Shown: piece after piece, positions 7,499 through 15,361 of the stretch | Position numbering within the stretch: position 1 is the stretch's first letter | Layout: each line of letters begins with the position of its first letter | NCBI GenBank assembly: GCA_022071955.1 | Contig: JAJVIM010000001.1 | Coordinates: 62,001-126,000 of the forward strand | Length of the DNA stretch: 64,000 bases | DNA from: Anaerolineae bacterium | GTDB lineage: Bacteria; Chloroflexota; Anaerolineae; 4572-78; J111 | Direction: 5' to 3' | The notes under the pieces: generated by a model | Databases searched by the model: none | What the model was told of the DNA's origin: nothing | Seen by the model: the letters and a program-made list of their open reading frames with translations, nothing else | Translations under genes and position numbers: made by a program

Positions 7499-10133
7499 AC
7501 TTCAAACCGATATCCGGCCAGCCCGGGCGGGCGGGGCGTTAGCCCTGACTGTGCTGTACGGGCTGGCTTTTCTGTTTGTGGGGCTGGCGTTGCTGCAACT
7601 GGCACTGGCTGCCGGCGACAGCATCCAGCCGGCAACATTTTTGCCGCTGGCGGTGCTGCTGGGTTGCGTTGGCGGGTCGCTGGCTTTGCTGCGACGTCGC
7701 TTTGGCCCTTCCCCCGGCGATCCCCTGCTGCTGGCGGTTACCTTCTTTTTGAGCGGTTTTGGACTGGTGCTGATTGCCCGGCTCGCGCCCGTGTTTGTTA
7801 CCCGCCAGCTTTTTTGGCTGGTGCTGGCCACGATGCTGCTGTTGGCCGTAACCCTCGTCCCCAAAAATCTTGACTGGCTGCGCCGCTACAAATACACCTG
7901 GCTCTTTGCCGGCCTGGCTTTGCTGGCCAGCACGCTGATTTTTGGTGTCAATCCCAGTGGCTACGGCGCGCGCTTGTGGTTGTCGCTGGGCGGCCTCTAT
8001 TTTCAGCCCTCGGAGTTGCTCAAGCTACTGCTGGTGGTTTTTTTGGCCGGCTATCTGGCCGACCGCCGCCATGCGCTGGTCAACGCGCGGGCCTATCTGG
8101 GCCGATTGCCCATTCCCCACCCGGCCTATCTGGGGCCGATGCTGTTGATGTGGGGGTTCAGCATGGTGCTGCTGGTCTGGCAGCGCGATCTGGGCGCGGC
8201 GCTCCTCTTTTTTGGTACATTTTTGGGGATGCTTTACGCCGCCACCGGCCAGCTACGCTACATTTGGGCCGGCACGTTGCTGCTGATTGTGGCCGCGCTG
8301 ACCGGCTACTGGTTGTTTGATGTGGTCCGGCTGCGAGTGGATGCTTTTTTGGACCCGTGGCTCGACCCGGCCGGCCGCTCGTTTCAGATTGTGCAATCGC
8401 TGCTGGCTTTTGCCAGCGGCGGGGTGCTGGGGCAGGGGCTGGGGCAGGGCCTGCCCACCGCCATCCCCGTTGTCCACACCGATTTTGTTTTTGCCGCCAT
8501 CGGTGAGGAGTACGGCCTGCTGGGTGCGCTGGGCGTGCTGATCTGTTTTGGGCTGCTGGTGGGCCGCGCCTTTTTTATTGCCATCCGCGCCCGCACTGAG
8601 TTTGAGCAGCTATTGGCGGCCGGCATTGGCACGCTGCTGGGGCTGCAAACTATTGTTATTGCCGCCGGTACGCTCAAATTGATGCCGCTGACCGGCGTTA
8701 CCCTGCCATTTGTCAGTTACGGCGGCAGCAGTTTGTTAGTCAGCTTTTTTATGATCGGCCTGCTCTTTTTTATTTCGACCGGCCCGCCGGCGCCCCGCTA
8801 TCAGCCTGCGCCGGCTATTTATCATTTGCCGCTGGCTCGCGGCATCTTCTTTGGGCTGCTGGTGACGGCCGGCGGGCTGGTGCTGTGGCAGGTCCTGCTG
8901 TCGCCGCTGCTGGTCTCCCGGCGAGACAACCCCCGGCTGGTGGTCGCCCAGCAAAAAATCGACCGCGGCCGGCTGTTGTCGCGCAGCGGCATCCCCATCG
9001 CCGAAACCATTATTGCCGCCGATGGGTTGGCGCTGCGGCGTTACCCCTACCCGCGCCTGTCGTCGGTGACGGGCTATTACAGTATTCGCTACGGCGTGGG
9101 TGGCACCGAGGCCGCGTTTGATCCCATTTTGCGCGGCGTGGTCGGCCTCACTGCCGAGGATCGATTCTGGAACGATCTGCTGCACCGGCCGCTGGTGGGC
9201 GATGACGTACAATTGACCATCGATTTGCCGGCGCAGGCCGCCGCCGATGTGGCGTTGGGGGATCGGGAGGGGGCGGTGGTGCTGCTCGATCTGGACAGCG
9301 GCGCGGTGCTGGCGATGGCCAGCCATCCCACGTTTGACCCCAACACGCTCGATGAAGCCTGGGAGACCCTGCGCACCGATGCCCGGGCGCCGCTGCTTAA
9401 CCGGGCCACCCAGGGGCTGTTTCCCGTGGGCGATCTGGCGCGGTTGGTGGCGCTCATCGGCCTGCACGAGGCCGGCGCGGCGGTGCCGTCCAACCCGGCC
9501 GGCGCGCCGCTAGCAGACTTGACCCGGCCGCTGGGGCCAACCGGCTATCGGGCTACGGCTCACCAGTTGGGGCTGGCCCGGCCGGTGCCCGGTTTTCAGT
9601 CTGCGGCGGGGCTGCTGCCCGATTTCCCGCCGGCCGGCAAAGAAACTGCCCGCGATTTGGCGATAACGCCGCTGCATGTGGCCCGCCTGCTGGCCGGGCT
9701 GGATCGCGCCGGCCGCCTGCCCAACCCCACCCTGCTGCTCAACAGCCATGCCGACTGGCAGCCGGTGATTCAGCCTGCAACAGCTCTGGCCGGGCGCGCG
9801 CTGCTCACGCAAAAAGAGGGTCAGATCATCGGCCTGAGCGGGCTGGCCACGCCCACCGATACCGGCCAGGCTTATTTGAGCTGGTTTGCCGGGTTGGGGC
9901 CGACCAACGTTTCGCCGCAACCCGCGGTGGCGTCTTCGGCGGCGATGGGGGACGGCGGCCTGATTTTTGACCCCGGCCAGATTCCCGCAGCGACGCCGGC
10001 CGCTGCCAGTCCGGCCAGCAATCCCATTCCGGCGCGTTATGCCGTAGTAGTGGTGGTAACCAGCGCCACCGCCGATGAGTCGCTGGCGTATCGAATTGCC
10101 CGGCCGGTGCTCAATGCGGTGATGAATCGATAG
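7479..10133 (+). CDS. SEDS (FtsW/RodA) glycosyltransferase fused to a degenerate transpeptidase-like domain
   Basis: About 884 residues from a TTG at 7479. That TTG has GGAG at 7468-7471, and no SEDS-like sequence lies upstream of it, although the open frame extends into mtnP. Residues 10 to about 440 form a polytopic SEDS peptidoglycan polymerase with PSELLKLLL, the QRDLGAA motif and VVHTDFVFAAIGEEYG, whose Asp335 matches the essential Asp of E. coli RodA (D262). After a further membrane helix (about 450-480) comes an extracytoplasmic class B PBP-like domain with LTIDLPAQAAAD and GAVVLLDLDSGAVLAMASHPTFDPN. Where active enzymes have the Ser-x-x-Lys after NRATQG.YPPG, this protein has D652-L-A-R655. 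The KTGTA box is LSGLA (786-790), so acylation chemistry looks lost. It probably polymerises glycan strands with a built-in pseudo-partner that regulates or scaffolds it. Confidence 0.88.
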   Translation: MPSITSKLQTDIRPARAGGALALTVLYGLAFLFVGLALLQLALAAGDSIQPATFLPLAVLLGCVGGSLALLRRRFGPSPGDPLLLAVTFFLSGFGLVLIARLAPVFVTRQLFWLVLATMLLLAVTLVPKNLDWLRRYKYTWLFAGLALLASTLIFGVNPSGYGARLWLSLGGLYFQPSELLKLLLVVFLAGYLADRRHALVNARAYLGRLPIPHPAYLGPMLLMWGFSMVLLVWQRDLGAALLFFGTFLGMLYAATGQLRYIWAGTLLLIVAALTGYWLFDVVRLRVDAFLDPWLDPAGRSFQIVQSLLAFASGGVLGQGLGQGLPTAIPVVHTDFVFAAIGEEYGLLGALGVLICFGLLVGRAFFIAIRARTEFEQLLAAGIGTLLGLQTIVIAAGTLKLMPLTGVTLPFVSYGGSSLLVSFFMIGLLFFISTGPPAPRYQPAPAIYHLPLARGIFFGLLVTAGGLVLWQVLLSPLLVSRRDNPRLVVAQQKIDRGRLLSRSGIPIAETIIAADGLALRRYPYPRLSSVTGYYSIRYGVGGTEAAFDPILRGVVGLTAEDRFWNDLLHRPLVGDDVQLTIDLPAQAAADVALGDREGAVVLLDLDSGAVLAMASHPTFDPNTLDEAWETLRTDARAPLLNRATQGLFPVGDLARLVALIGLHEAGAAVPSNPAGAPLADLTRPLGPTGYRATAHQLGLARPVPGFQSAAGLLPDFPPAGKETARDLAITPLHVARLLAGLDRAGRLPNPTLLLNSHADWQPVIQPATALAGRALLTQKEGQIIGLSGLATPTDTGQAYLSWFAGLGPTNVSPQPAVASSAAMGDGGLIFDPGQIPAATPAAASPASNPIPARYAVVVVVTSATADESLAYRIARPVLNAVMNR

Positions 10134-10150
10134 GAAACCCCCACCCCTAA

Positions 10151-10223
10151 CCCCTCCCCCTGCCAGGGGGAGGGGAACGGAGAAGTGCGACGGGGCGGGC
10201 GCTTTGCGCCCGCCCCGTCGCAC
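10151..10223. terminator. Twin hairpins between convergent genes
   Basis: Two strong inverted repeats lie between the convergent SEDS-fusion and DUF2079 genes. One is CCCCTCCCCCTG (10151-10162) facing its complement at 10164-10175. The other is an 18-bp perfect stem (10185-10202 / 10206-10223) closed by a TTT loop. The second is followed on the plus strand by A6, which means T6 precedes it on the minus strand. Position suggests bidirectional transcription termination, although a classic 3' U-tract is missing on both strands. Confidence 0.55.
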
Positions 10224-10259
10224 AAAAAATCCCTGTTCCCCCCATCGGAGAGAATGAGC

Positions 10260-12656
10260 CTATCGCACAGTAACCGGGCCGAGGTTGATCACATTATCCG
10301 CCGCCGGCGGCCCGCTCGAATTTGTAACGGGCAGGCGCTGGCCGGTTGGCCCGTAATACCAGCCCACCACCAACTGGTACTCGCCCGGCGGTAAATCAGC
10401 CGGCAGCGGCAGCATTTGGCTGTCAATCACCGGCTGGCCCGGCTGCCACGAACTGGTGGGCCGGTAGCCGAGCGCGTCCTGCGGCCCCCAATCGAGTTGA
10501 GCCACCACGTCGCCGGCGGTGTTGCGCAGGTGAGCAAAGGTGGTCAAATCCACAGTGATGGGCGCGCTGCTCTGCCAGTAAAGGCTGAGCGGCAGCGACT
10601 CGCCGGGGCGCAGCGGGGTTTGCGGCAACGTGACACCGGTGAGATTGATGATGTCCCAAAATTGGGTCTGCATCGGCAGTTGGGGCGGCGGCGAATCGGG
10701 CGATACAGGTTGGTAGCTTTTGCGCCCGGTGCGGACAAACGCGCCCAGCCGCGTCCACGTGTTTTGCTCAAAAACGGGGCCATCGGCCTGTGAGATACCG
10801 AGCCGCTGCGCCGGAGTGAACCAGTCGCCGGCAGCAACGCCCACGGCCACGGTAAATTCATCGCCAAAATTGGAGGCCAGATCAAACGGCAGGGTGCGGG
10901 TGCGGATGATCTCGCCGGGCTGCCAGCGCGAGGTGGGGTACCAGATAGTGCTCACCAGCGGCCGCTCGGCCGGGGTTTCGATGGGCTGGCCGCTGCGGTT
11001 GAGGGTGAACGGCCACAACGTGTAGTCGGTGTCCAGCGGTTTGAGCGCCCGCCAGTAGAAAGTGAGCACCGGCAAAAATTGCTCGTGCGCCCCCAGCGAC
11101 AGATCGTAGCCCAGCAGCTCCAGCCGGTCATCGAACACCACGTGGGCCGGATATTGCGGTGAAAATTCGGCCGGGTTGGCCACGCGGGCAAAATCAAAAA
11201 ATTGATCGGGCAGGTGAGTGGGCAGGTCGGGCCGGTTTTTGGCCAGCAGCAAATAGCCATCGTTGGCGGTAACAATGCCGAAGCCGTTGCGCAAAAAATC
11301 GTCAACGCGTTGGCGCAGCGCCACCGGGTGCAGCGGCCACGAATCCTGCGTTACATCGAGCAAAATGGTGTCGGCGTCGTCGATACGGTCAAAAATGTAG
11401 AGTGTTTCGCGCTGGCTCACATGCGGGTTGAGCCGGTCCATCGCCGACAGTTTGGCTTCGGGCGGGATTTGGGCAAAAATCCCGGCGGCGCGGCGGTCGT
11501 GCTCCGTGACTTCTTCCCAGCCGCGAAATTGCCCGCCGGTCGGCAGGTAGCCAAATTGCAGGTGATAAGCCAGCGCGGCCGCGGCGATGGTCGCGCCGAG
11601 CAGCCCGCTGCTCGCCCCGGCAAAGCTGGCATCGAGCCGCCGCAGCCATCGTTTTAAATTGCGCACCCCGTAAATGCTGCTGATCATCAGCGCCGGCACC
11701 AGCGGCGCGGCGTAAATGAGCGAGTTGACGCGCTGCATCGGCGGGAAACTGCTGAGCAGGTTGATGCCCAGCGACGGCAGCGCCAGCAGCAGGGTGAGCG
11801 GGTTGAGCAGGGCGGTGTAGGCGGTGGGGGCCAGCAGCAACCGCAGGTAGCCCACGGCATCGACGGCGCGGAGGTGGTTGATAAAAAGCTGCGGCTGCAC
11901 AAACAGGTTGAACACAATGTTGAGCGGATTGCTGCCCAAATGATCGTAGCGGTTCCAGTGGATGTTTTCGGTGCCGGCAAAGGTGCGGGGGATGACAAAC
12001 ACGGCCACCGCCGCCCAAACCAGCGATAGGGCGATGGTCAGCCCGCCGAGCCGCCCCTGCCGGTTGACCACCAGCGCGTACAGCCCCAGCAGCAGCACAA
12101 TTAGCGTGATGTCTTCTTTGCAGGCCACGGCCAGCGCGGCAAACAGGGCAAACCAGCCGGCACGGCGCGTCTCCATAAAATAGAAGGCGGCCAGCAAAAA
12201 GGTGGGGGCCAGGGTGACGGCGTGAAAATCGAGCAGGGTGGCGGCTTGCAGCGGCGGCAGCAGCAGGTAGACCAGCGCAAACAGCAGCGCCAGCCAGTCG
12301 CTGTGGAGGGTGCGGCGGGCCAGGGCAAAAACGGGGACGGCCCCCAGCGCCGCAACCAGACTTTGAAACACAAACAGAATTTCCGGGCCGGGGTAAATTA
12401 AATACAGCAGCGACACCGGCAGCAGAATCGGCTCGACGTGGAGGCTGAGCCGGCTGGTTGCGCCGGGCTGGTTGGTTTGGTGAAACCAGTTACCCCGCGA
12501 GGTGTTCCAGATGGTTTGGCTGTGGTTGCCCAAATCCAGCGCCCGCGAGCCAAACGAGTCGAAATGGAGAATGAGTTGCGTTGAGAAAAAGGCGCTGTAG
12601 GCGATAATGCCTAATGCCAGCAGGCTTGTGACTAAACGAGGGTGGGTCATCGCCAC
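10260..12656 (-). CDS. DUF2079 polytopic membrane protein (GT-C-like)
   Basis: 798 residues. The N-terminal half has roughly ten membrane helices and the DUF2079 (COG3463) features: FDSFGSRALDLGNHSQTIWNTSRG in the first outer loop, LSLHVEPILLPVSLLYLI, LQAATLLDFHAVTLAPTFLLAAFYF and AVACKEDITLIVLLLG. The C-terminal half (about 420-798) is a soluble, probably extracytoplasmic domain with Ig-like stretches such as PLRPGESLPLSLYWQSSAPI and DLPPGEYQLVVGWYYGPTGQRLPV. The family is unassigned but resembles GT-C transferases using polyprenyl-phosphate sugars, with an Asp in the first outer loop; this is inference. The start is GTG at 12656, two codons ahead of an ATG. It begins 3 bases before the stop codon region of the upstream M50 gene ends the operon spacing, so it is co-transcribed with that gene. 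Confidence 0.8.
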   Translation of the reverse strand: MAMTHPRLVTSLLALGIIAYSAFFSTQLILHFDSFGSRALDLGNHSQTIWNTSRGNWFHQTNQPGATSRLSLHVEPILLPVSLLYLIYPGPEILFVFQSLVAALGAVPVFALARRTLHSDWLALLFALVYLLLPPLQAATLLDFHAVTLAPTFLLAAFYFMETRRAGWFALFAALAVACKEDITLIVLLLGLYALVVNRQGRLGGLTIALSLVWAAVAVFVIPRTFAGTENIHWNRYDHLGSNPLNIVFNLFVQPQLFINHLRAVDAVGYLRLLLAPTAYTALLNPLTLLLALPSLGINLLSSFPPMQRVNSLIYAAPLVPALMISSIYGVRNLKRWLRRLDASFAGASSGLLGATIAAAALAYHLQFGYLPTGGQFRGWEEVTEHDRRAAGIFAQIPPEAKLSAMDRLNPHVSQRETLYIFDRIDDADTILLDVTQDSWPLHPVALRQRVDDFLRNGFGIVTANDGYLLLAKNRPDLPTHLPDQFFDFARVANPAEFSPQYPAHVVFDDRLELLGYDLSLGAHEQFLPVLTFYWRALKPLDTDYTLWPFTLNRSGQPIETPAERPLVSTIWYPTSRWQPGEIIRTRTLPFDLASNFGDEFTVAVGVAAGDWFTPAQRLGISQADGPVFEQNTWTRLGAFVRTGRKSYQPVSPDSPPPQLPMQTQFWDIINLTGVTLPQTPLRPGESLPLSLYWQSSAPITVDLTTFAHLRNTAGDVVAQLDWGPQDALGYRPTSSWQPGQPVIDSQMLPLPADLPPGEYQLVVGWYYGPTGQRLPVTNSSGPPAADNVINLGPVTVR

Positions 12657-12659
12657 GGC

Positions 12660-13769
12660 TTAGCCTTGCAGCATTTGGGCCAGGCCGGCAAACAGGTAGC
12701 TGTAAAAGGCGATGCCGGCCAGCAGCAGCAGCGCCGCGCTCACCGCCAGCCCCGGCCAGTTGGGTTTGGGCTTGGTGTCCGTCCACGGCGAAGCACCCAA
12801 CTCCGACAGGCTTTCTTCGGCGTGGTCATCAATGGGCGTGACTTCGCTGAGCTGGTGAAGCTGGTACCAGGCTTCCTGGTGCGATTTTTGGTCGTCGGCA
12901 AACTGGATTGCGCCGCGAAAGGCGTGAATGGCCTCGCGCCGCTTGCCTTTGCCCAGGTAGGCCAGCCCCAGATTTACATACGCCGGGCCAAAATTCTGAT
13001 CGTTGGCAATGGCCTGCCGGTAACGGGCGATGGCGTCGTCAAATTTGTTGGTTTGGTGGTATTCGGTGCCGAGTTTAAAGTGGATGTCGGCCACGTTGTT
13101 GCGCCGGGTGTATTGGTCAACCGGGATAATCCGGCTCTGCATGTTGGCCGTCGGGTGCGTTGCTTTGGGCACGGCTTGCGGTTGCGGCATTTTCCGGCTG
13201 CGGTAGTGCGATACCAGCCCGATCAGCGCCACAAAGCCGTCCATGCGAGGCAGCGGCAGCAGGCTGGTAAAGCCAATCCAAAAACTGGCCACCGCCACTT
13301 TTGAAGTAAAGGCAATAGCCAGAGCCTGCATATCAAAGGCCTGCGGCCGGTTTTCAGTAACGATGGGGAAGAAAAACTGCAAAATTGTGTCGGTGGGCAG
13401 ATTGCTGTTATAAACCAGCACGGCGGCCATCAGCAGGGTAAACAGCAGCGTGGTCAGCCCAAACGTGAGGCTGACCAGCGGTCCGGCCAGCGCGGTGAAG
13501 GTCAGCGCCAGCCAGCGATTTTTGTAATTTTGCGGGCTGATTTCCAGCGGGTCGGCCCAGCCGATGCCGATGAGCAAAAAAGCAATCGAACCGAGCCAGG
13601 AGATGTGCCGGAACGGATTGAGCGTAAATTTACCCCGTTCCACCTGCGAGGTGTCGCCAAAAAAGTAGGCGGCCAGGGCATGGGCCAGCTCGTGAATGGT
13701 GTAACCGATGAGCAAACCGGGGATAATGAGCAGGTTAGTCCAGTGAAGCTGGGGCAAAAATCCGTTCAT
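12660..13769 (-). CDS. Site-2-type M50 metalloprotease with TPR domain
   Basis: 369 residues. The membrane protease core carries the zinc site HELAH (His26, Glu27, His30) within helix 1, NPFRHISWLGS after it, and the third-ligand region PLPRMDGF (Asp177). This is the rhomboid-independent, site-2 protease (SpoIVFB/RseP-like, minimal, no PDZ) layout that cuts membrane-embedded anti-sigma factors or transcription factors. After the protease come two TPR repeats (about 218-290, FKLGTEYHQTNKFDDAIARYRQAI... YVNLGLAYLGKGKRREAIHAF), then a last membrane helix at about 342-364. A TPR tail on the protease could recruit substrate or partner. It overlaps the upstream small gene by 4 bases (ATGA) and lies 3 bases from the DUF2079 gene, forming a three-gene operon. 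The substrate is unknown. Confidence 0.88.
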   Translation of the reverse strand: MNGFLPQLHWTNLLIIPGLLIGYTIHELAHALAAYFFGDTSQVERGKFTLNPFRHISWLGSIAFLLIGIGWADPLEISPQNYKNRWLALTFTALAGPLVSLTFGLTTLLFTLLMAAVLVYNSNLPTDTILQFFFPIVTENRPQAFDMQALAIAFTSKVAVASFWIGFTSLLPLPRMDGFVALIGLVSHYRSRKMPQPQAVPKATHPTANMQSRIIPVDQYTRRNNVADIHFKLGTEYHQTNKFDDAIARYRQAIANDQNFGPAYVNLGLAYLGKGKRREAIHAFRGAIQFADDQKSHQEAWYQLHQLSEVTPIDDHAEESLSELGASPWTDTKPKPNWPGLAVSAALLLLAGIAFYSYLFAGLAQMLQG

Positions 13770-14161
13770 CGCTCCGCCTGTTGTAACGTAAACGGCACCT
13801 CAACCACGTCGAGGGTGTTATTTTGGTAAGTCATTTCGGCGCGGGCAATGTACTGTTCGTTGTCGTTAGGGGCGCGCAGGTGCAGGGTGAGCGAGGTGTG
13901 CGGCTCTTTGTGTTCCACAATCAGCAGGCTGGCCACTTCTCGGCGCTGGCTGTTGAGGATGCTCAGCACCACGTCCGGGTAGGGGCTGGGCGCGTCGGGA
14001 TCGGGTTTTTCCGGCGGGCTGGGCGACATATCGGGAAATGAAAAGCTCACGTTGGCAAAAACGGTTGGCAGGTTGTCAACCACCATTTCCATCATCACGC
14101 GGCGGCGGTCGGGCAGAACCACCGGCCGGAAGGTGGCAATCCTGGGCAGTTTTTCGGTCAC
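13766..14161 (-). CDS. Hypothetical protein, beta-rich, first gene of M50 operon
   Basis: 131 residues of unrecognised family. The composition is beta-rich with no signal peptide or membrane segment. A Pro/Asp-rich hinge (SPSPPEKPDPDAPSPYPDVV, about 47-66) splits two strand-rich halves: MMEMVVDNLPTVFANVSFSFPDM, and VVLSILNSQRREVASLLIVEHKEPHTSLTLHLR with ARAEMTYQNNTLDVVEVPFTL. The pattern resembles a small Ig-like or C2-like fold, but this is a guess. Its stop codon overlaps the ATG of the M50 protease gene (ATGA), so the two are probably translated together and may act together. It begins the operon, 61 bases after the end of the PRPP synthetase gene. Confidence 0.7.
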   Translation of the reverse strand: MTEKLPRIATFRPVVLPDRRRVMMEMVVDNLPTVFANVSFSFPDMSPSPPEKPDPDAPSPYPDVVLSILNSQRREVASLLIVEHKEPHTSLTLHLRAPNDNEQYIARAEMTYQNNTLDVVEVPFTLQQAER

Positions 14162-14222
14162 GGTTATGTCCTTTGACTATATCGACCGCTTATTATAGCA
14201 CCGGCGGCGCGTTTGGGCTAAG

Positions 14223-15212
14223 TTACAGCAGCCGCAGTAAAGGGCTGATGGTTTTGCCGCAGTGGATGCGCAAAATCACATCGGCCAGCAGATGGGCAAT
14301 GGATTGCACCCTGATTTTGGGGTGCATTTTTTCCGGCGGGATGTAAATTGAGTTGGTGGTCACCAGCTCGGCGATATAGTCGCGGTCAAGCCGGCGCAGG
14401 GCCGAGGGCAGCAGCACCGGGTGGGTGATCGACAGGTAGACCGGCGGTTTGGCTCCAGCCTCGATGAGCGCCGGAATCTGCTCCAGCACGCTGCCGCCGG
14501 CCACCATATCATCAATGAGAATGGCGGTTTTGCCCTCAATATCGCCAACAACGGTGGTGGTTTTGGTTTGGCTGAAGCCCAGCCGCCGTTTGTGCATCAC
14601 CACCAGCCCCATGCCCAGTTGCTCGGCGTATTTGCCGGCCAGCCGCGCCCGGCCCACATCCGGCGACACAATAACCGTTTCATCGACGGGGAAACGGGCC
14701 TCGTCCTGAAAATAGCCGGCCAGCACCGGCAGCGCCGACAGCGGATCGACCGGGATTTCAAAAAAACCCTGAATTTGCAGCGAATGGATATCAACGTACA
14801 CCACGCGGCTGGCCCCGGCCATTTCCAGCATACGGGCTACCATTTTGGCGCTGATGGCCTCGCGGCCGGTGGCCATGCGGTCCTGGCGGGCGTACGGAAA
14901 GTACGGCACCACTACGTTGATGTAGCGCGCCGACGCGCGCCGGAAGGCATCGATGAGCAGCAGCAGCTCCATAAAATTGTCGTTTACCGGCTGGGCACAG
15001 GGTTGGATAATGTAGATATCCTGGTGGCGCACCAGTTCATCAATTTTAACGTGGATTTCGCTGTCGGCCAGATGGGTGATGGTTACCGGCGAAAGCTGGA
15101 TGCCGAGTTCGCCGGCCACGGCTGCGGCCAGCGGTTGGTTGGCCGTGCCCGAAAACAGCCGCAAATCTTCAAGTTTGGCTTCTGCAGGGGAAATTTCTAC
15201 GGTCAATCGCAT
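14223..15212 (-). CDS. prs: Ribose-phosphate pyrophosphokinase (PRPP synthetase)
   Basis: 329 residues from the ATG at 15212, chosen because AAAGGAGC sits directly upstream and the family begins here ([24 protein letters not shown]). The frame stays open 43 codons further but without homology. The enzyme makes PRPP from ribose 5-phosphate and ATP for nucleotide, His/Trp and phosphoribosyl-lipid synthesis. Motifs: [31 protein letters not shown] (ATP site), [15 protein letters not shown] (divalent cation and ribose phosphate), [12 protein letters not shown] and the PRPP loop [17 protein letters not shown]. The canonical loop is DDMIDTGGT, so the 'DTGGT' turn is slightly changed to VAGGS. It is divergent from the DprE1-like gene, a possible functional link through PRPP-derived lipid-linked ribose. 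Confidence 0.93.
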   Translation of the reverse strand: MRLTVEISPAEAKLEDLRLFSGTANQPLAAAVAGELGIQLSPVTITHLADSEIHVKIDELVRHQDIYIIQPCAQPVNDNFMELLLLIDAFRRASARYINVVVPYFPYARQDRMATGREAISAKMVARMLEMAGASRVVYVDIHSLQIQGFFEIPVDPLSALPVLAGYFQDEARFPVDETVIVSPDVGRARLAGKYAEQLGMGLVVMHKRRLGFSQTKTTTVVGDIEGKTAILIDDMVAGGSVLEQIPALIEAGAKPPVYLSITHPVLLPSALRRLDRDYIAELVTTNSIYIPPEKMHPKIRVQSIAHLLADVILRIHCGKTISPLLRLL

Positions 15213-15237
15213 GCTCCTTTCGCTTTTGTGACGAAAA

Positions 15238-15266
15238 ATTATACCTTTTACATTCCGCTGGGCCAA
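15238..15266 (-). promoter_or_regulatory. Putative sigma-70 promoter of prs
   Basis: On the minus strand a TATAAT box (15238-15243) is preceded at a 17-base spacing by TTGGCC (15261-15266). The -10 is perfect and the -35 shares TTG. It lies 26 bases upstream of the prs start, leaving a short leader with the AAAGGAGC ribosome-binding site. Read from sequence only. Confidence 0.5.
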
Positions 15267-15289
15267 ATGTGAATGCCACGGCGCAAATT

Positions 15290-15317
15290 TTGTGAAATTA
15301 GTCATTTGTTTCATAAT
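15290..15317 (+). promoter_or_regulatory. Putative promoter of the DprE1-like/SDR operon
   Basis: TTGTGA (15290-15295), 16-base spacer, CATAAT (15312-15317), 45 bases before the ATG at 15362. It is back to back with the prs promoter in a 149-bp divergent region. The match to sigma-70 consensus is moderate. Confidence 0.4.
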
Positions 15318-15361
15318 GGGGAATGACATTTTGCAGGACACGATGTGGAAAGGATAACTGA

